Position numbers and translations under genes: made by a program
NCBI RefSeq assembly: GCF_000350225.1
Contig: NW_005179090.1
Location: 507,795 to 571,794, forward strand
DNA: 64,000 nucleotides
Reading direction: 5' to 3'
From: Chondrus crispus
Lineage: Eukaryota; Rhodophyta; Florideophyceae; Gigartinales; Gigartinaceae
Shown here: in pieces, positions 51,582 to 62,928 of the stretch
Position numbering within the stretch: position 1 is the stretch's first letter
Layout of the letters: every line of letters begins with the position of its first letter
Notes under the pieces: model-generated
The model's database searches: none
What the model was told of the DNA's origin: nothing
Seen by the model: only the letters and a program-made list of their open reading frames with translations

Positions 51582-54500
51582 CTACAGAATATTGCTTTGC
51601 AAGGCCCATGAAAGAGAGAGCGAGATTGCAATCGGGATGTTTTTGTTTTCGAAGGATGCCAATTCCAAGTAGGCTTCATGGAAAATGTCGCTACACTCTT
51701 GATCATATGCTGTTGACGAGAGCCTTGGCGAAATAGAGCTGCAACGGCGAAGCAAGGGGGCTTCGAAGAGGTTTTCGGCGATTGCGCGACGGTTGGATTG
51801 GATGTGCCACAATGTCCAAGACAAAGACCTCAGCAGCACAAGATTGCATGACCCGTACGAGCCGAACAAAGGGTGCAGTTTTTGTTCGTCGTATTGATGC
51901 ATTTCGCATTTGAAGCATAAGCCGCTGATTTTGTTTCGAAGCTTGCATGCGCCAACAAAATGATTAGGGGAGAGGCATCGGTAGCATGCTTTTCTTATGA
52001 ACTTACACGTGCTTTAGTCGTGGTCTGTATATGTCCTGGAAGAGGCCTGGCACGTCAAGCACTGTTTGGTTCCCAAGTCGATCAGGTGACGAATCAAGTT
52101 CAACGTTTCGTCGGTGTCAATTGTGGGATCCAGTTGAAAGGGCAATGAGGTGGGCAGCGGTAGTTTGGAAGATGGTAAGGTAGGAGTTGGTGAATGGCGC
52201 GTAACAAGAGGCGTGCGTGATGGTGCTTGAGGATGTTGACGAGATGAAGACTTGAAAAGCTTGAAACCGCTGCTGGTTGAAGAGGTTGGTGCGGAGGCCG
52301 ACCTCTTGAGCGGTAGAAGTGCTTTATGATTTGCAGCAAGAGGAGGAGGAGAAGACAGTGGAGTAGGAGGTGTCTGGCTCCGTGTGTTGGAAGAGAAATG
52401 GAGAGTACGGCGAACGGGAAGAGTATTGGGAGCTGGAGGTTGGCTTCCAATCCAAGCCTAAAAGAATTCTTCCACGTCTGCAGTAATGGGTTGAGAGAGG
52501 ACATGTGCAGGGAGGCTGTGGTTGGAAAGCGTTTGAGGCTGTGAGGAAGGGAGAAACAGAGAGGAAGGAACGGAGTCTTGCTGCATAGGTGAAGATTGAG
52601 CATTACGCATCCATGGTCGTAGAGTGTCCGGTGTCGGAAGGGGAGTTTGCGGAGTGCAGGGTCCGTTGCTTGGTTGGTTGGGACACATAGACCTGCAAAC
52701 ATCGCACCAAACCGCGCACCTATCAAAGAGACAGACGCCAGAGACTTGACCGTCCATTGCCGTACACAAAGTGTCTCTCCGGCAGTCGGTTTTGTCCAAC
52801 AACCAAGTGACCATGTTGTTCCATTCCATTATATCGACATCTTTATCCGCGTTCGGTCGTCGAAGTAATGACGAGCGAAACCATCTCTCGTATTCTTCCG
52901 AATATATGACGAAACACAAGGCGTGCCGCCCATCCCGCCCTGCACGCCCGCTTTCTTGGACAAAATCAACAAGACCTCTCGCTGCACCAACATGTATTGT
53001 AGCTCTTACGTCTGGAACGTCAATTCCCGTACCGAAAGCGGAGATACACACCATGATTCGAAAGATTTTCGACGTTTGGGCGCCATTGCTCGGAGTGGTA
53101 GTGCAATCTGTGTTTAGTTCTTCTGCTGTCCAGTCCATGTGGGCCTGATCACGAGCTGCCCCGGGGAGGCCTGCGTGGTATGCAATAGCTTCTAGAGAAA
53201 TATTTCGGTCTGCCAGTGCTTTCAGCTGCGTCCTAGATGTGCGACAAAGAGCTGAATAAGTCGATATAGTTTCGGAACGGGAAAGCAAGAATACGATGAT
53301 ACGATACACTCGGGGAAGCGGTTTGCTTCGTGATGCGTTTGAACAGGAGGTTATATGCTCGTTAATGAACTGAACTGTGTGCCCGATGGCTGTGGTACCT
53401 GCAATGGCGAAGTGGCCATTTCGGTCACGCGGGAGATTGTCCTCCAGTGAACTATCATTGAAGTTGTGTATCACAAACTCCAAATTGCGCCCTTGCGATG
53501 GCATCGTAAACAAGAAAGCTCTCTTGATGGCGTGCATCCCCAGAAGGATTCTTCTTTCGCAGGGGGGACTGTAGCACTTAGAAGAATGCGAGGGATTGCT
53601 TCCGGGATCACGGAAAGCGACCGGCGGATTTTCTTGAGCGATGGGCGGAAGCTTGCCCACATTGCCGTGAGATGGGACTCGTCTATAACGACGCGAGCAA
53701 GTCTATTGGCGTCGCGAAGGCGAACGATTAGTTCCGAAAATCGTTCGCTGTCTATCTTCTCCGGTGTGAAGATATAGAGGTCCGAAAAGTTGTTACACCC
53801 ATGGTCATTTGGTACCGTACTTGCAGTGAGGGAAACATTGGCTGCGCGCTTGACATATTCGGTCACCAAGGCCTTCAAAGGGACAATTATGATTGTCGAC
53901 TTGGTCTTCCTCTCCATGAAACACGGAAGAAGGATGCACATGGACTTTCCGGAGGCCGTAGGCATTAACACCAAACAGCTATTTTGGGAAGTACACACTG
54001 CTGCAGTGACTGCAAACTGCGTTTTGGACATGAACTCTGCAATTTTCGATCCAGTTGCCACTTTTAGAGCACAGAGAAGAGGTTTCACAAGGTGACGGAA
54101 AATATGCAATGGTGGGTTGTGGAGGGTAGCGCCGAAGACCGGCAGGGCGGCAATGGAGAGTGAAGGAGGACCACAGTTCGTAATGGACTGGGAGGGGGTG
54201 GAGGGATGGATGGTGACTGGATGAGTCTCTTCTTTTGTTCCTCCGTTTTTCTGTCGCCATGTGGAAGCTGGGCGTGGCTGCAAAAGAGTAGGCCGTAGAA
54301 GTTTGTGGCTTGAGCCTGTGGGGGCCTGACTGGATAGAAAGTCCAGGGGTGAGGCGAACAGCTTGAGATTGCGGTGCCACTCCATCGAAAACTGGCGGTG
54401 TCTGGCGAGCCTCGTCGCTGAACAATTGGGCATAATAGTGGTGGTACGAGCATAGTGCCGATCTTCGACTGCCACTGTATGTGACGCTTGTTCATGACCG

Positions 54501-55265
54501 GCAGAAGCTTGCTCAGCGAGTATCTTGTTTATGACTCTCTCCTGCGTGTTTTGGCGCACGACAGGAACCATACCACTTGCAAATTGGCGATAGTCCCGAA
54601 AAGAAATATGAATACTGTGGGACTGGAGAGTAGAAGCAATGACGATTCTAATTCTCGTGGGTGTAAAAAGCTTGCCCTGGTCAACAAAGAGAAAGTCCCA
54701 TTGCAACTTCATCTCAGCATCACCTTGGAGAGCTCTGACCATCTCACACTCTAGAAGTCGAATGACTGCCAAGTAAGATGGCAATCGGAAAGACGACTTC
54801 CGGTCCGGAAAGCGGTATAAGGGGCGAGTGTAGCCTAGTGCGGCACGTGATTTGGAGTAACCAGGATGAAGTATGACATCGGAATGTTTTCCAATGAATA
54901 AATTTCGCATGCAACCATCCCCGTTGTGGATGCCGAACGTTCGTATCTCAGTGGCTCTCCCAGAAGAACCGGATGAAAAATGTATCATGCACAATAACAG
55001 CTCTTGTATCAGCTGACAATTTTTGAGGAAGCGAATGACCTTTGTGCGCCACATACGAAGTTCAGCGACTTAAACGAAGCGATCTTTTGAGGTGGCCACG
55101 AGTGGACCGGACGAGGACCCGTCCGATTGTTCATTTTCACTGGGGTGTTTTGGTACAGTAGTTGAGGCGAGAACACAAGGGGACCGAGCAATAAAATCTT
55201 CACCTGGATTTTGAAGGGCATGGAGAAGGTGTACAAGATTCGACTGAACCCAAGACGCATGGTGT
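51582..55265 (-). pseudogene. Tyrosine-recombinase-like / RecQ helicase / zinc-knuckle protein, decayed
   Basis: In minus order the first domain (about 55070-54440) shows the pattern of a tyrosine recombinase: Arg in GSSGRATEIR, Lys in YSKSR, FRDYRQ in place of HxxR, AGH, and a Tyr in DRHYA. A helicase follows with Walker A (PTASGKS), DESH, SATVP (55054-53471), then in another frame GTGIDVPDVRATIHVG and QESGRAGRDGR (53660-52458), and the RecQ zinc region (CRRDTLC, CDVC). The frame continues past a TAG (52460-52458) and a TAA (52016-52014) into a CCHC knuckle CYRCLSPNHFVGAC and CFKCEMHQ, ending at 51582. A stop at 55072-55070 and a shift near 53560 are further breaks. Fungal genomes carry this recombinase-like/RecQ arrangement in mobile DNA. 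RecQ unwinds DNA 3'-5'. The role here is inferred. Confidence 0.75.
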
Positions 55266-55329
55266 GTGAGCGAGGAGAGAAAGGAAAAGCCGGTTGTACG
55301 GTTTGAGGGGTCTTCATGCAGGGAGTTTA

Positions 55330-56222
55330 CAGTTGAAACAAAACCATCTGTACAAAAGTGCTTTAAGAAAACGTTTGAGATATCCGTAGACGAATCCCAA
55401 AACATCATCTTCAAACGGATCGAGTGCGATCTGAGCAATCGTCGTCTACGACGACTCTCGCAAAAGAAATACATCCACCGCTTACAACTTCTCGCTATTT
55501 TCTTCTCATGGGATGATTTACGCACCATCAGAGCCAAGGTTCTTTGGGTCACACACACGCGCCCCGATATCGGCTGTGCTGCCTCATTTATATCTCAAAC
55601 TACGCAACCATCGTTTTGCCACGATACCATCAAGCTGGCAAACAAGGTTGTTCGACATTCACGCAACACATCAACTATCCAACTTATATTCTCCTAGTTG
55701 AACACGACCACTCTCCGCCTCCTCGTTTATGTAGATGCAAGTCTGGCCAACTCTACGGGACACAAGTCACAGCTGGGATTCATAATTTTATTGGCGGACG
55801 ACAGCAATCAGGTCTCATTCTTGCATTTCTCGTCCACGAAAAGCAAGCGCGTCTCGCGTTCTAGAACCGCGGCCGAAACGCTCGCGTTCGTCAAGAGCAT
55901 TGACCATGTCCACCTACTTCAGCACGATCTACAACCTATTTTAGGTCAATGCATGCCTATCGTGATGCTCACTGATTCAGCACAGCTGTTCTCGAGCCTC
56001 ACTCGAGCCAAGAGCACAACTGAACGCCGTTTGATGATCGACATGGCAGCCCTCCGAGAAGCCTATAATGAACGAGCGATCGCAACCATTGCTTTGATCA
56101 ACCCTAATGACAACCCCGCCGACGGCATAACTAAGATCGGGGCCAACCCAGCCCTTTTGGAACTCTTGCGTACACACAAAATCTCCCACCTGATCGTCAA
56201 GTACGTTATTGAACGGAAATAA
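55330..56222 (+). pseudogene. Copia F tail: RT end and RNase H
   Basis: Plus-strand frame with the RT end (FEISVDESQNIIFKRIE, RLRRLSQKKYIHRLQLL, LWVTHTRPDIGCAASF) and RNase H (LLVYVDASLANSTGHKSQLG, RTAAETLAF, MLTDSAQLFSSL, NDNPADGITK). The RNase H catalytic D, E and D are present. One in-frame TAG (55695-55697) interrupts. The left edge meets the RecQ-type gene. Same lineage as copia E by the RNase H pattern, but independent and on the other strand. No LTR recognised. Confidence 0.85.
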
Positions 56223-56347
56223 GAATCTTTAGTCTCATCTTCCGCCAACACACTTAATGCGGATGTCAGTCGTGCAGAGCAGGATGTGTTCATGAGGCTC
56301 ACCCGACAATCCATACTCACTTAGCCCCCTCCGCCGTCATTGCTGTA
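56223..56347. other. Spacer between copia F and family H LTR
   Basis: Short, nothing recognised. Confidence 0.4.
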
Positions 56348-57391
56348 CGTAGTGCAATATGCACCTGAAAAAGGGGGGTGAAAAGAAAGGAAAATATTTG
56401 GATATGAAAAGTAGTCCAGGTTGGGGGACACACGTGTGAGTAATTGCACAGTTTTAATTTTTAATTATTTTATTTTATTTAGTTAATTAGTTGGCATTAA
56501 TTTTGCTAACACTAGATTAGATCTAGGATCTAGCGCGGCGAGCTACTGTAGTGGCTCCGGCGGGGCGATATATACCTTAGCCCTCTGACCACTAAGTCAG
56601 TAAAGGTAACCCAAGTTGCCAGAGTTGAATATCGCCTTGGTCGAAGTCCGTCTTTCCCAAGACGCTCCCTTTTACCACAGATTACGTTATCCTTTGCGCT
56701 CGGGGGTTCCCCTTTCTTTTTCCTTTATTTCCCTATTCTTTTCTATCTCTACCTCTTTTTTCCCTTAATTGTGTTGGTTCCATTGGAGTCGGTTGCGACC
56801 GATCTGGTGTAGGTGTTTTAGCCATCGGGCAACACGTTGTGTAGCGCTGCTACTGTTTCAAGTTCCGTCGGAAGGTCGTTGCAACGACGCCTCCGTCGAA
56901 GGTCTTACTGTATAAGACAGAGTTGGTACCGCCTACCGCGATCGCAATCGCGCTGGTGAGGGGGTTCTTAGCCATCGGGCAACACGTCCGTAGTAGCGTT
57001 GCTACACGGTTACGATCCCGTCGGGTAGTGCTGAACAAGCCCCCGTCGAAGACCTTGAATACCACACAAGGCGCTGAAGACGCTCGTCGAGCATTGGCCT
57101 TACAACCCAGCAAACCGCGGTAACATCCTCGTAGACAAGCCCAACCCGCACTCGTCGAGCGCTCATGTCTTCACAAGTTTCTACCACCATTATCCTCCCG
57201 GGCCGGGCATCTTTCCTTAACCCCCCCGTCGGAGTTGAGCTACCGTGGACCGCAAGCCCACACAAGGGGAAAGGGAGTCTCGAACGCTCTGTAGCGCGTG
57301 CCATCGGCAGTGGTTGTTGCTGTTGTTGTTTTTCTTCTTTTTGTTTGACCGTCGGACTGCGTTGGCGGCCTGCCAGGCACATTGCACTACA
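56348..57391 (+). repeat. 5' LTR of family H
   Basis: 1044 bp, matching the solo LTR 16232-17357. The first base is C where the solo copy has T. It ends ATTGCACTACA. TATATA at 56569-56574. Two degenerate tandem units of about 140-150 bp in the second half (about 56770-56910 and 56920-57060). Confidence 0.9.
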
Positions 57392-57395
57392 GAAG

Positions 57396-57413
57396 TGGTC
57401 TCCCGACCTAGAA
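57396..57413 (+). promoter_or_regulatory. Primer binding site of family H
   Basis: TGGTCTCCCGACCTAGAA, identical to that of element B. The LTR-end plus primer-site motif is repeated downstream at about 57470-57503 and, shortened to TGGTCTGGG, at about 57533-57554. Confidence 0.75.
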
Positions 57414-57469
57414 TGTTTGGTGTGCAGGAGACCTGATCAAGAATTTTGCCTACGAAAGTCCCGGTCTGA

Positions 57470-57554
57470 AGACGCACTACAAAGGTGGTCTCCCGACCTA
57501 GAATTGTGTCGACGACAGCCTCGGTCTGCAGTTGCACTAAAAAGGTGGTCTGGG
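57470..57554 (+). repeat. Two extra copies of the LTR-end/primer-site motif in the H leader
   Basis: GCACTACAAAGG then TGGTCTCCCGACCTAGAA at 57475-57503, and GCACTAAAAAGG then TGGTCTGGG at 57534-57554. Together with 57383-57413 they form an imperfect tandem series. Confidence 0.75.
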
Positions 57555-57615
57555 TAACGGAGTCTTTTTATTTTTTGTTTGTAACTTTTTTCGTGTAAGT
57601 CCGCTCGTACGAGCG

Positions 57616-59403
57616 ATGTCGACAAGCGCACCCGGGGACGTTGGTCCCGGGGCGAGTAGGAGCGGATCGGCAAGGGCGTCGAGGATCCGGCGAGGTCCTC
57701 GGACCCGAAGCCAGGCCAATACGACCACCGATCCCGAAGGTCAAGAAATCCCGAAGGGGATTGAAGCCGACAAGGATAACCTATCCTACAGGTTCGAGAA
57801 GATGGGCGAGGAAATTCGCCAAGAGATGACGAAAAATCTCGAAGCTGAATTAGCCCTCGATCGGAAGCAACTGGAGTTGCAAGCATCCGAGTTCCATACC
57901 GTTTTAGGAGAGCTGTGGCCTCGAGTGGATCTCGTCGAGAAGGAGCGAGGTGATGCGACCGAAGGTCTGGAACCGGAGGTCCTAGCTTCGTTGAAAATTT
58001 CAGTCAAGGACGCAAGGCGCGACGCGAATCAAGCTTCAGAGTCCTTGGGAAATTTAGAAGCAGTATCGACGACAAGTTTGACTGCGCCGCTCATCGCCTC
58101 AAGGACCTTGAACAGGTCGCCCGGGCAAGAGCCGCTCCCAGCGGGTCGAGAAGGCGACCGTCGGTCGAAGAAGGACAAGGCCGCGGTACAGCGGAGTTCC
58201 AAGTCGAAGCCTTCGAAGAAGAATCTGCGACGCAGGAGCAAGAGTCACTGTAGTGACGAGCCGGAGGACCAAGGCTCAATGACCGAGTCGAACGGCCTTT
58301 CCGAAGATGGCGACGACGGTTCGTCGAACCATGGCAGCGATTCTGAACATCGTTCAGAGGAAGGAAAAGGAATTTCGCAAGGCAAGAAAATTACCTCCAG
58401 ACGGGGCGGGACCACTTCGTCCGCCTCGCGGAGAGACAAGGACGCTGAGCCAGAGGACGTCGCAACGCGACGCGGGCCGCGATGGGAGGAGATGGAGGAG
58501 CTGAATCCGACCAACTGCCTCTTCAAGAAATTACTTTCGTACCGAACGTACCGCTTGTGGAACCCGCAGACACATTTGTCAAGTTCCCGGCAGACCGCCG
58601 TGCGAAAAATCAGGAGAGATATTCCGCCTAAGGGGGAGAAGGACAACACGTTCACAAATGAGGACGGGTCCTTGTGTTAGATTTTTTGGCAAAGTTAGTT
58701 CAAGAGTTTGATAGTCAAGAAATTAACGAGGGGCAAGTGGTCCGCTTGTTGCCCGAATTTCTAAGCGGCATCGCTTTGAAACAGTACACTTCCGTGTCTC
58801 AGACGGCCGGGTCTCATCACAGAAAAATGTCCGTTTGGCCAGAGGCCGTACAGTGGTTGTTGAGGAGTTTCGCAACCGACGAGGCGATCCGTCAAGCCGT
58901 GCTTGCATTGCGAGAAGTTCAGCAAAGGCCGTCTGAAGACGAGATGGAATTTCATATCCGTCTGACGGACGTGAGCAATCGATGTGGAAACGTATATTCG
59001 ATGGAAGAACAAATGACGATGCTTATTGAAGGACTCGATTCGAGTATCAAGCCGATGGTATTTCAATACCAACAAGAAAATCGGGACGTTTCGTTTTTGA
59101 GACTAGTCAATTACGCGAAGGCGCATGGCTCGGCGAGCCGCGCTAAGGACAAGAAGACGAAGAAAGTCACGAGCCAGACGCCGTCGACGATCAGGGCGGG
59201 TAAGAAGCCGAGGGCTTCTTATCCCGGTCGCAAAAGTCATGCCGCCGTCCATTTAGGCGAGTCCATTTCAGCGACAGATGAGCGCAGTGCGTACGGAGAC
59301 AGCAAAAATCAGTACGAAGGAGCATTGGTAGCCGAAGGCAATTGTATTGAGCCATCGGAGGGCTACGGACACAAGGACTCCGGAGCAGGCGGGTCGTCAA
59401 CTC
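57616..59403 (+). pseudogene. Family H gag, frameshifted and truncated
   Basis: From ATG 57616 the first frame (354 codons, to 58680) has a basic/acidic N-terminal region with a possible coiled coil (about residues 55-150) and a Lys/Ser-rich middle. The gag capsid continues in the -1 frame from about 58674 (LDFLAKLVQEFDSQEINEGQ, VVRLLPEFLSGIALKQYTS, then QRPSEDEMEFHIRL), typical of retrotransposon capsids. A single-base change at about 58655-58675 explains the break. The coding sequence ends at the minisatellite (GGSSTQ), before any zinc knuckle. Confidence 0.8.
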
Positions 59404-60090
59404 AGGGATTAGGGGATATTTCCTTTTATAATATAGAGATTGGGATTTAGGAGTAGGATGGTTTTTGTACTTTAGGGATTCGGTGGGATTCGGAGATTTA
59501 GAGGAGTAGGGGATTCGGTGGGATTCGGGGATTTAGAGGAGTAGGGGATTCGGTGGGATTAGGAGATTCGTGGGATTAGGAGATTAGGTGGGATTAGGAG
59601 ATTAGGTGGGATTAGGAGATTCGGTGGGATTAGGAGATTAGGTGGGATTAGGAGATTCGGTGGGATTAAGAGATTAGGTGGGATTAGGAGATTAGGTGGG
59701 ATTAGGGGATTCGTGGGATTAGGAGATTAGGTGGGATTAAGAGATTCGGTGGGATTAGGGAATTAGGTGGGATTAGGAGATTCGTGAGATTAGGGGATTC
59801 GTGGGATTAGCATGATTAACGGGATTAGGAGGATTCGTGGGATTAGCATGATTAACGGGATTAGGAGGATTCGGGGGATTAGCATGATTAACGGGATTAG
59901 GAAGATTCGGGGGAGTAGGAGGAGTCAGGGGATTCAGGGATTAAGGGGATTAGGGTAATTAAGGGATTAGGAAGATTCGGGGGAGTAGGAGGAGTCAGGG
60001 GATTTAGGGATTAAGGGGATTAGGGTAATTAAGGGATTAGGGTAATTAAGGGATTAGCAATTGTTTGGGATTAGCTATTTATGGGATTAG
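59404..60090 (+). repeat. GGGATTAGG-type minisatellite, array 1
   Basis: Degenerate units around GGTGGGATTAGGAGATTA (about 18 bp) and shorter variants. The plus strand is almost free of C. The core resembles a telomere-like TTAGG(G) word but there is no regular telomere array. Confidence 0.9.
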
Positions 60091-60627
60091 GTATTTTTGA
60101 ATTTGTTTACGTATGACAAATGTTTTGTGCTGCTGTGCAATATGGCGCTGAGATTTGTGTATTTATGGGGAGCAAAGTTTGGCCATCGGCTGAATTCGCT
60201 CCCCATCACCACACGCCACCTCCGCACCCCACCCCGCCTCACATCCGCCGCCGTTCCGTCGTGCTCAACTTTCGGTGCGGACTGCTATAGCAGCCGCGGC
60301 GCTGTTTCCGCCGCTGGTTTTTGCCGCCGCTGCCGCTTTTGCCGCTGGACGCCCTTGTCACTGTGTCGCTTTCGCTGTGTTGCTTTTGCTGTGTCGCTTT
60401 TGCAGCCGCCGCGCCGCTTCCGCCGCTGGTTTTTGCCGCCGCTGCCGCTTTTGCCGCTGGACGCCCTTGTCACTGTGTCGCTTTCGCTGTGTCGCTTTCG
60501 CTGTTCCTGGGGCGAGGGGGGCCTAAGGGGGATACGCGAGACGGTTTGTTGGTAACAGGCAGGAGTTGAGTAACGTAATGGTGAAGCTAGCTTTGCCTAC
60601 GACGCGACGCGACGGCGCTAATAAAAA
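60091..60627. other. Unassigned DNA with a duplicated GCC-rich segment
   Basis: A segment of about 120 bp (CCGCCGCTGGTTTTTGCCGC through TTTCGCTGT) is present twice in tandem at about 60310-60390 and 60418-60510. Short frames here are repeats, not genes. Confidence 0.6.
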
Positions 60628-61345
60628 GAACCTGTCTCTTTGAAGTTAACCAACGTTAGCAAATGTACTTATCGCCGCCCGTAACATTTCAATGTGGTTT
60701 TACTTGCTCCTTCGTAAGTAAAGTCATCTCTGTCCCGTCCTCTCTCTGTTTCTCTACTCTCTAGAAGAACCTGTCTCTTTGAAGTCGAATAAACGATAAC
60801 AAACGTTAGCAAAATGTACTTATCGCCGCCCGTAACATTTCAATGTGGTTTTACTTGCTCCTTCGTAAAGTCATCTCTGTCCCGTCCTCTCTCTCTGTCT
60901 CTCTAAAAGAACCTGTCTCTTTGGAGTCGAACAAACGTTGACAAACGTTAGCAAATGTACTTATCGCCCCCTGTAACAGCTTTTACTTGCTCCTTCGTAA
61001 AGTCATCTCTGTCTCTCTCTCTCTCTCTCTACCCCTCTATCTCTCTAAAAGAACCTGTCTCTTTGAAGTCGGACAAACGTTAACAAACGTTAGCAAATGT
61101 ACTTATCGCGCCGCCCGTAACATTTCAATGTGGTTTTACTTGCTCCTTCGTAAAGTCATCTCTGTCCCGTCCTCTCTCTGTTTCTCTACTCTCTAGAAGA
61201 ACCTGTCTCTTTGAAGTCGAATAAACGATAACAAACGTTAGCAAATGTACTTATCGCCGGCCGCCCGTAACATTTGAATGTGGTTTTACTTGCTCCTTCG
61301 TAAAGTCATCTCTGTCTGGTCCTCTCTCTCTCTCTTTCTCTACCT
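60628..61345 (+). repeat. About 140-bp tandem repeat, five copies
   Basis: Units starting with AAGAACCTGTCTCTTTG at about 60628, 60766, 60906, 61047 and 61196. Each has AACGTTAGCAAATGTACTTATCGCC, GTGGTTTTACTTGCTCCTTCG and a pyrimidine-rich CTCTCTCT tail. Confidence 0.92.
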
Positions 61346-61471
61346 CTATCACCCTCGGCCGCATTTTTTTATTCTTTGCATCGCCTTTGCATCGCCATCG
61401 CATCGCTCTGCTGCATCGCTCTGCTTAGATCACTATCATTACACTATCATTAATTAATTAATATGGAACTG

Positions 61472-61717
61472 AGGGCCATTCCATTCATCGTGATTGGCAA
61501 TCATGCAATCATGCAATCACGATCACGACATTACTTTAACGTCTTTCTGCAAGTTGGAGCACAAGATTAATTTTAAGTCGATTGTTTATTTCTTTAATGA
61601 GCATGACCATTTTTTAGGAAACGTAATATAAACAACCAACCACAAGGGAGCAGCCACCATTTATTGACGTGATTGCGTGATTGCGTGATTGCCAATCACG
61701 ATGAATGGAATGGCCCT
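61472..61717. mobile_element. MITE-like element with 49-bp terminal inverted repeats
   Basis: Ends 61472-61520 and 61669-61717 are inverted repeats (AGGGCCATTCCATTCATCGT at the tip) differing mainly by C/T changes. Inside each arm GCAATCA(T/C) is repeated in tandem. 246 bp, no coding capacity. No convincing target duplication was found. Confidence 0.8.
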
Positions 61718-61779
61718 GAAAAGGCTAACTCTGTTGCATACGAGCAATGAAGATATGGATAAAAACGCAACCACACCAT

Positions 61780-62620
61780 GTAGATATTTGGGATTGGGAT
61801 TAGCAGGAGAATGGGATTAGCGGCGGCTGGGATTAGGAGAGGGATGGGATTAGCGGTAGTTGAGATTAAGGGATTCGAGGGTAGTTGCGATTAAGGGATT
61901 CGGGGGTAGTTGGGATTAGGGGATTGGTGGGAGTAGGGGAGTAAGGGATTCGGGGGTAGTTGGGATTAAGAGATTCGCAGTTATTGGGATTAAGGGATTC
62001 GGGGGTGGTTGGGATTAAGAGGTTCGCAGTTATTAGGATTAAGGGATTCAGGGAGTAAGGGATTCGTGGGAGTAGGGGAGTAAGGGATTCGGGTGTAGTT
62101 GGGAGTAGGGGATTCAGGGAGTAAGGGATTAAGAGATTCGGGGGATTCGGGGGTAGTTGGGATTAGGGTATTGGCGGGATTAGGGGAGTAAGGGATTCGG
62201 GGGTAGTTGGGATTAAGAGATTCGCAGTTATTGGGATTAAGGGATTCAGGGAGTAAGGGATTCGTGGGAGTAGGGGAGTAAGGGATTCGGGGGTAGTTGG
62301 GATTAAGAGATTCGCAGTTATTAGGATTAAGGGATTCAGGGAGTAAGGGATTCGTGGGAGTAGGGGAGTAAGGGATTCGGGGTTAGTTGGGAGTAGGGGA
62401 TTCAGGTAGTAAGGGATTAGTGGGATTCGGGGCATTCGGGGGTAGTTGGGATTGGGGGATTCGTGGGATTAGTGGAGTAAGGGATTCGGAGTATTTGGGA
62501 TTAAGAGATTCGCAGTTATTGGGATTAAGGGATTCAGGGATTAAGGGAGTAGCGGTAGTGTGGATGAAGGGAATTAGCGGAGGAGGGTTTAGGAGAAGTT
62601 GGGCTTAAGGGATTCGCGAT
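61780..62620 (+). repeat. GGGATTAGG-type minisatellite, array 2
   Basis: Same sequence style as array 1, with higher-order units (GGGATTCGGGGGTAGTTGGG, AGAGATTCGCAGTTATTGGG) recurring. Mostly C-poor on the plus strand. Confidence 0.9.
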
Positions 62621-62928
62621 ATTAGGAGATGATGGGTGAGGAGGATGAGTGGATGTGGTGTATGTGTAAAGATAAATGGGTATATAATGGGGCTGGCATG
62701 GCATGTCGGGGTGAAGTATAGATTGCAACTTTCGTGGTCGTCGGCTGGTGACTCTCTTTTTACTTGCTGAACATTTTCTGGGTGTCCTTGTCGCTGTCGT
62801 CTTGTTTGGAGTGTGTGTGTGTTCGTGTTTGTGCCATTGGGTCAGTCTCTTGGTTTTCTTTCGTCATTCTTTTTTCCCTTCTCTGTGTTTCAACTTTTGT
62901 CTCTCAACGTTCCTTTTTCGACGGAGTC

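Larger units (their letters stand above)
56348..59403 (+). mobile_element. Family H retrotransposon, 5' part only
   Basis: 5' LTR, primer-site region and gag. The right side is replaced by minisatellite from 59404. Pol and 3' LTR are absent. The solo LTR at 16232-17357 is of the same family. Confidence 0.88.

Noticed and set aside
52100..52726. 208-codon Leu/His-rich frame
   Set aside because: An alternate frame of the RecQ-type gene tail. The zinc region and CCHC knuckle lie in the other frame.
57300..57360. Poly-Gln/Leu coding from GTTGTTGCTGTTGTT near the end of the H LTR
   Set aside because: Simple sequence inside the LTR, with a similar stretch in the solo copy. Not coding.
59404..60090. 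Telomere
   Set aside because: The words resemble TTAGGG but are irregular, interspersed with TTCG and AGATTA variants, and occur inside the sequence.
62163..62435. 90-codon minus frame with SLNPLIP repeats
   Set aside because: Direct translation of the GGGATTAGG minisatellite.
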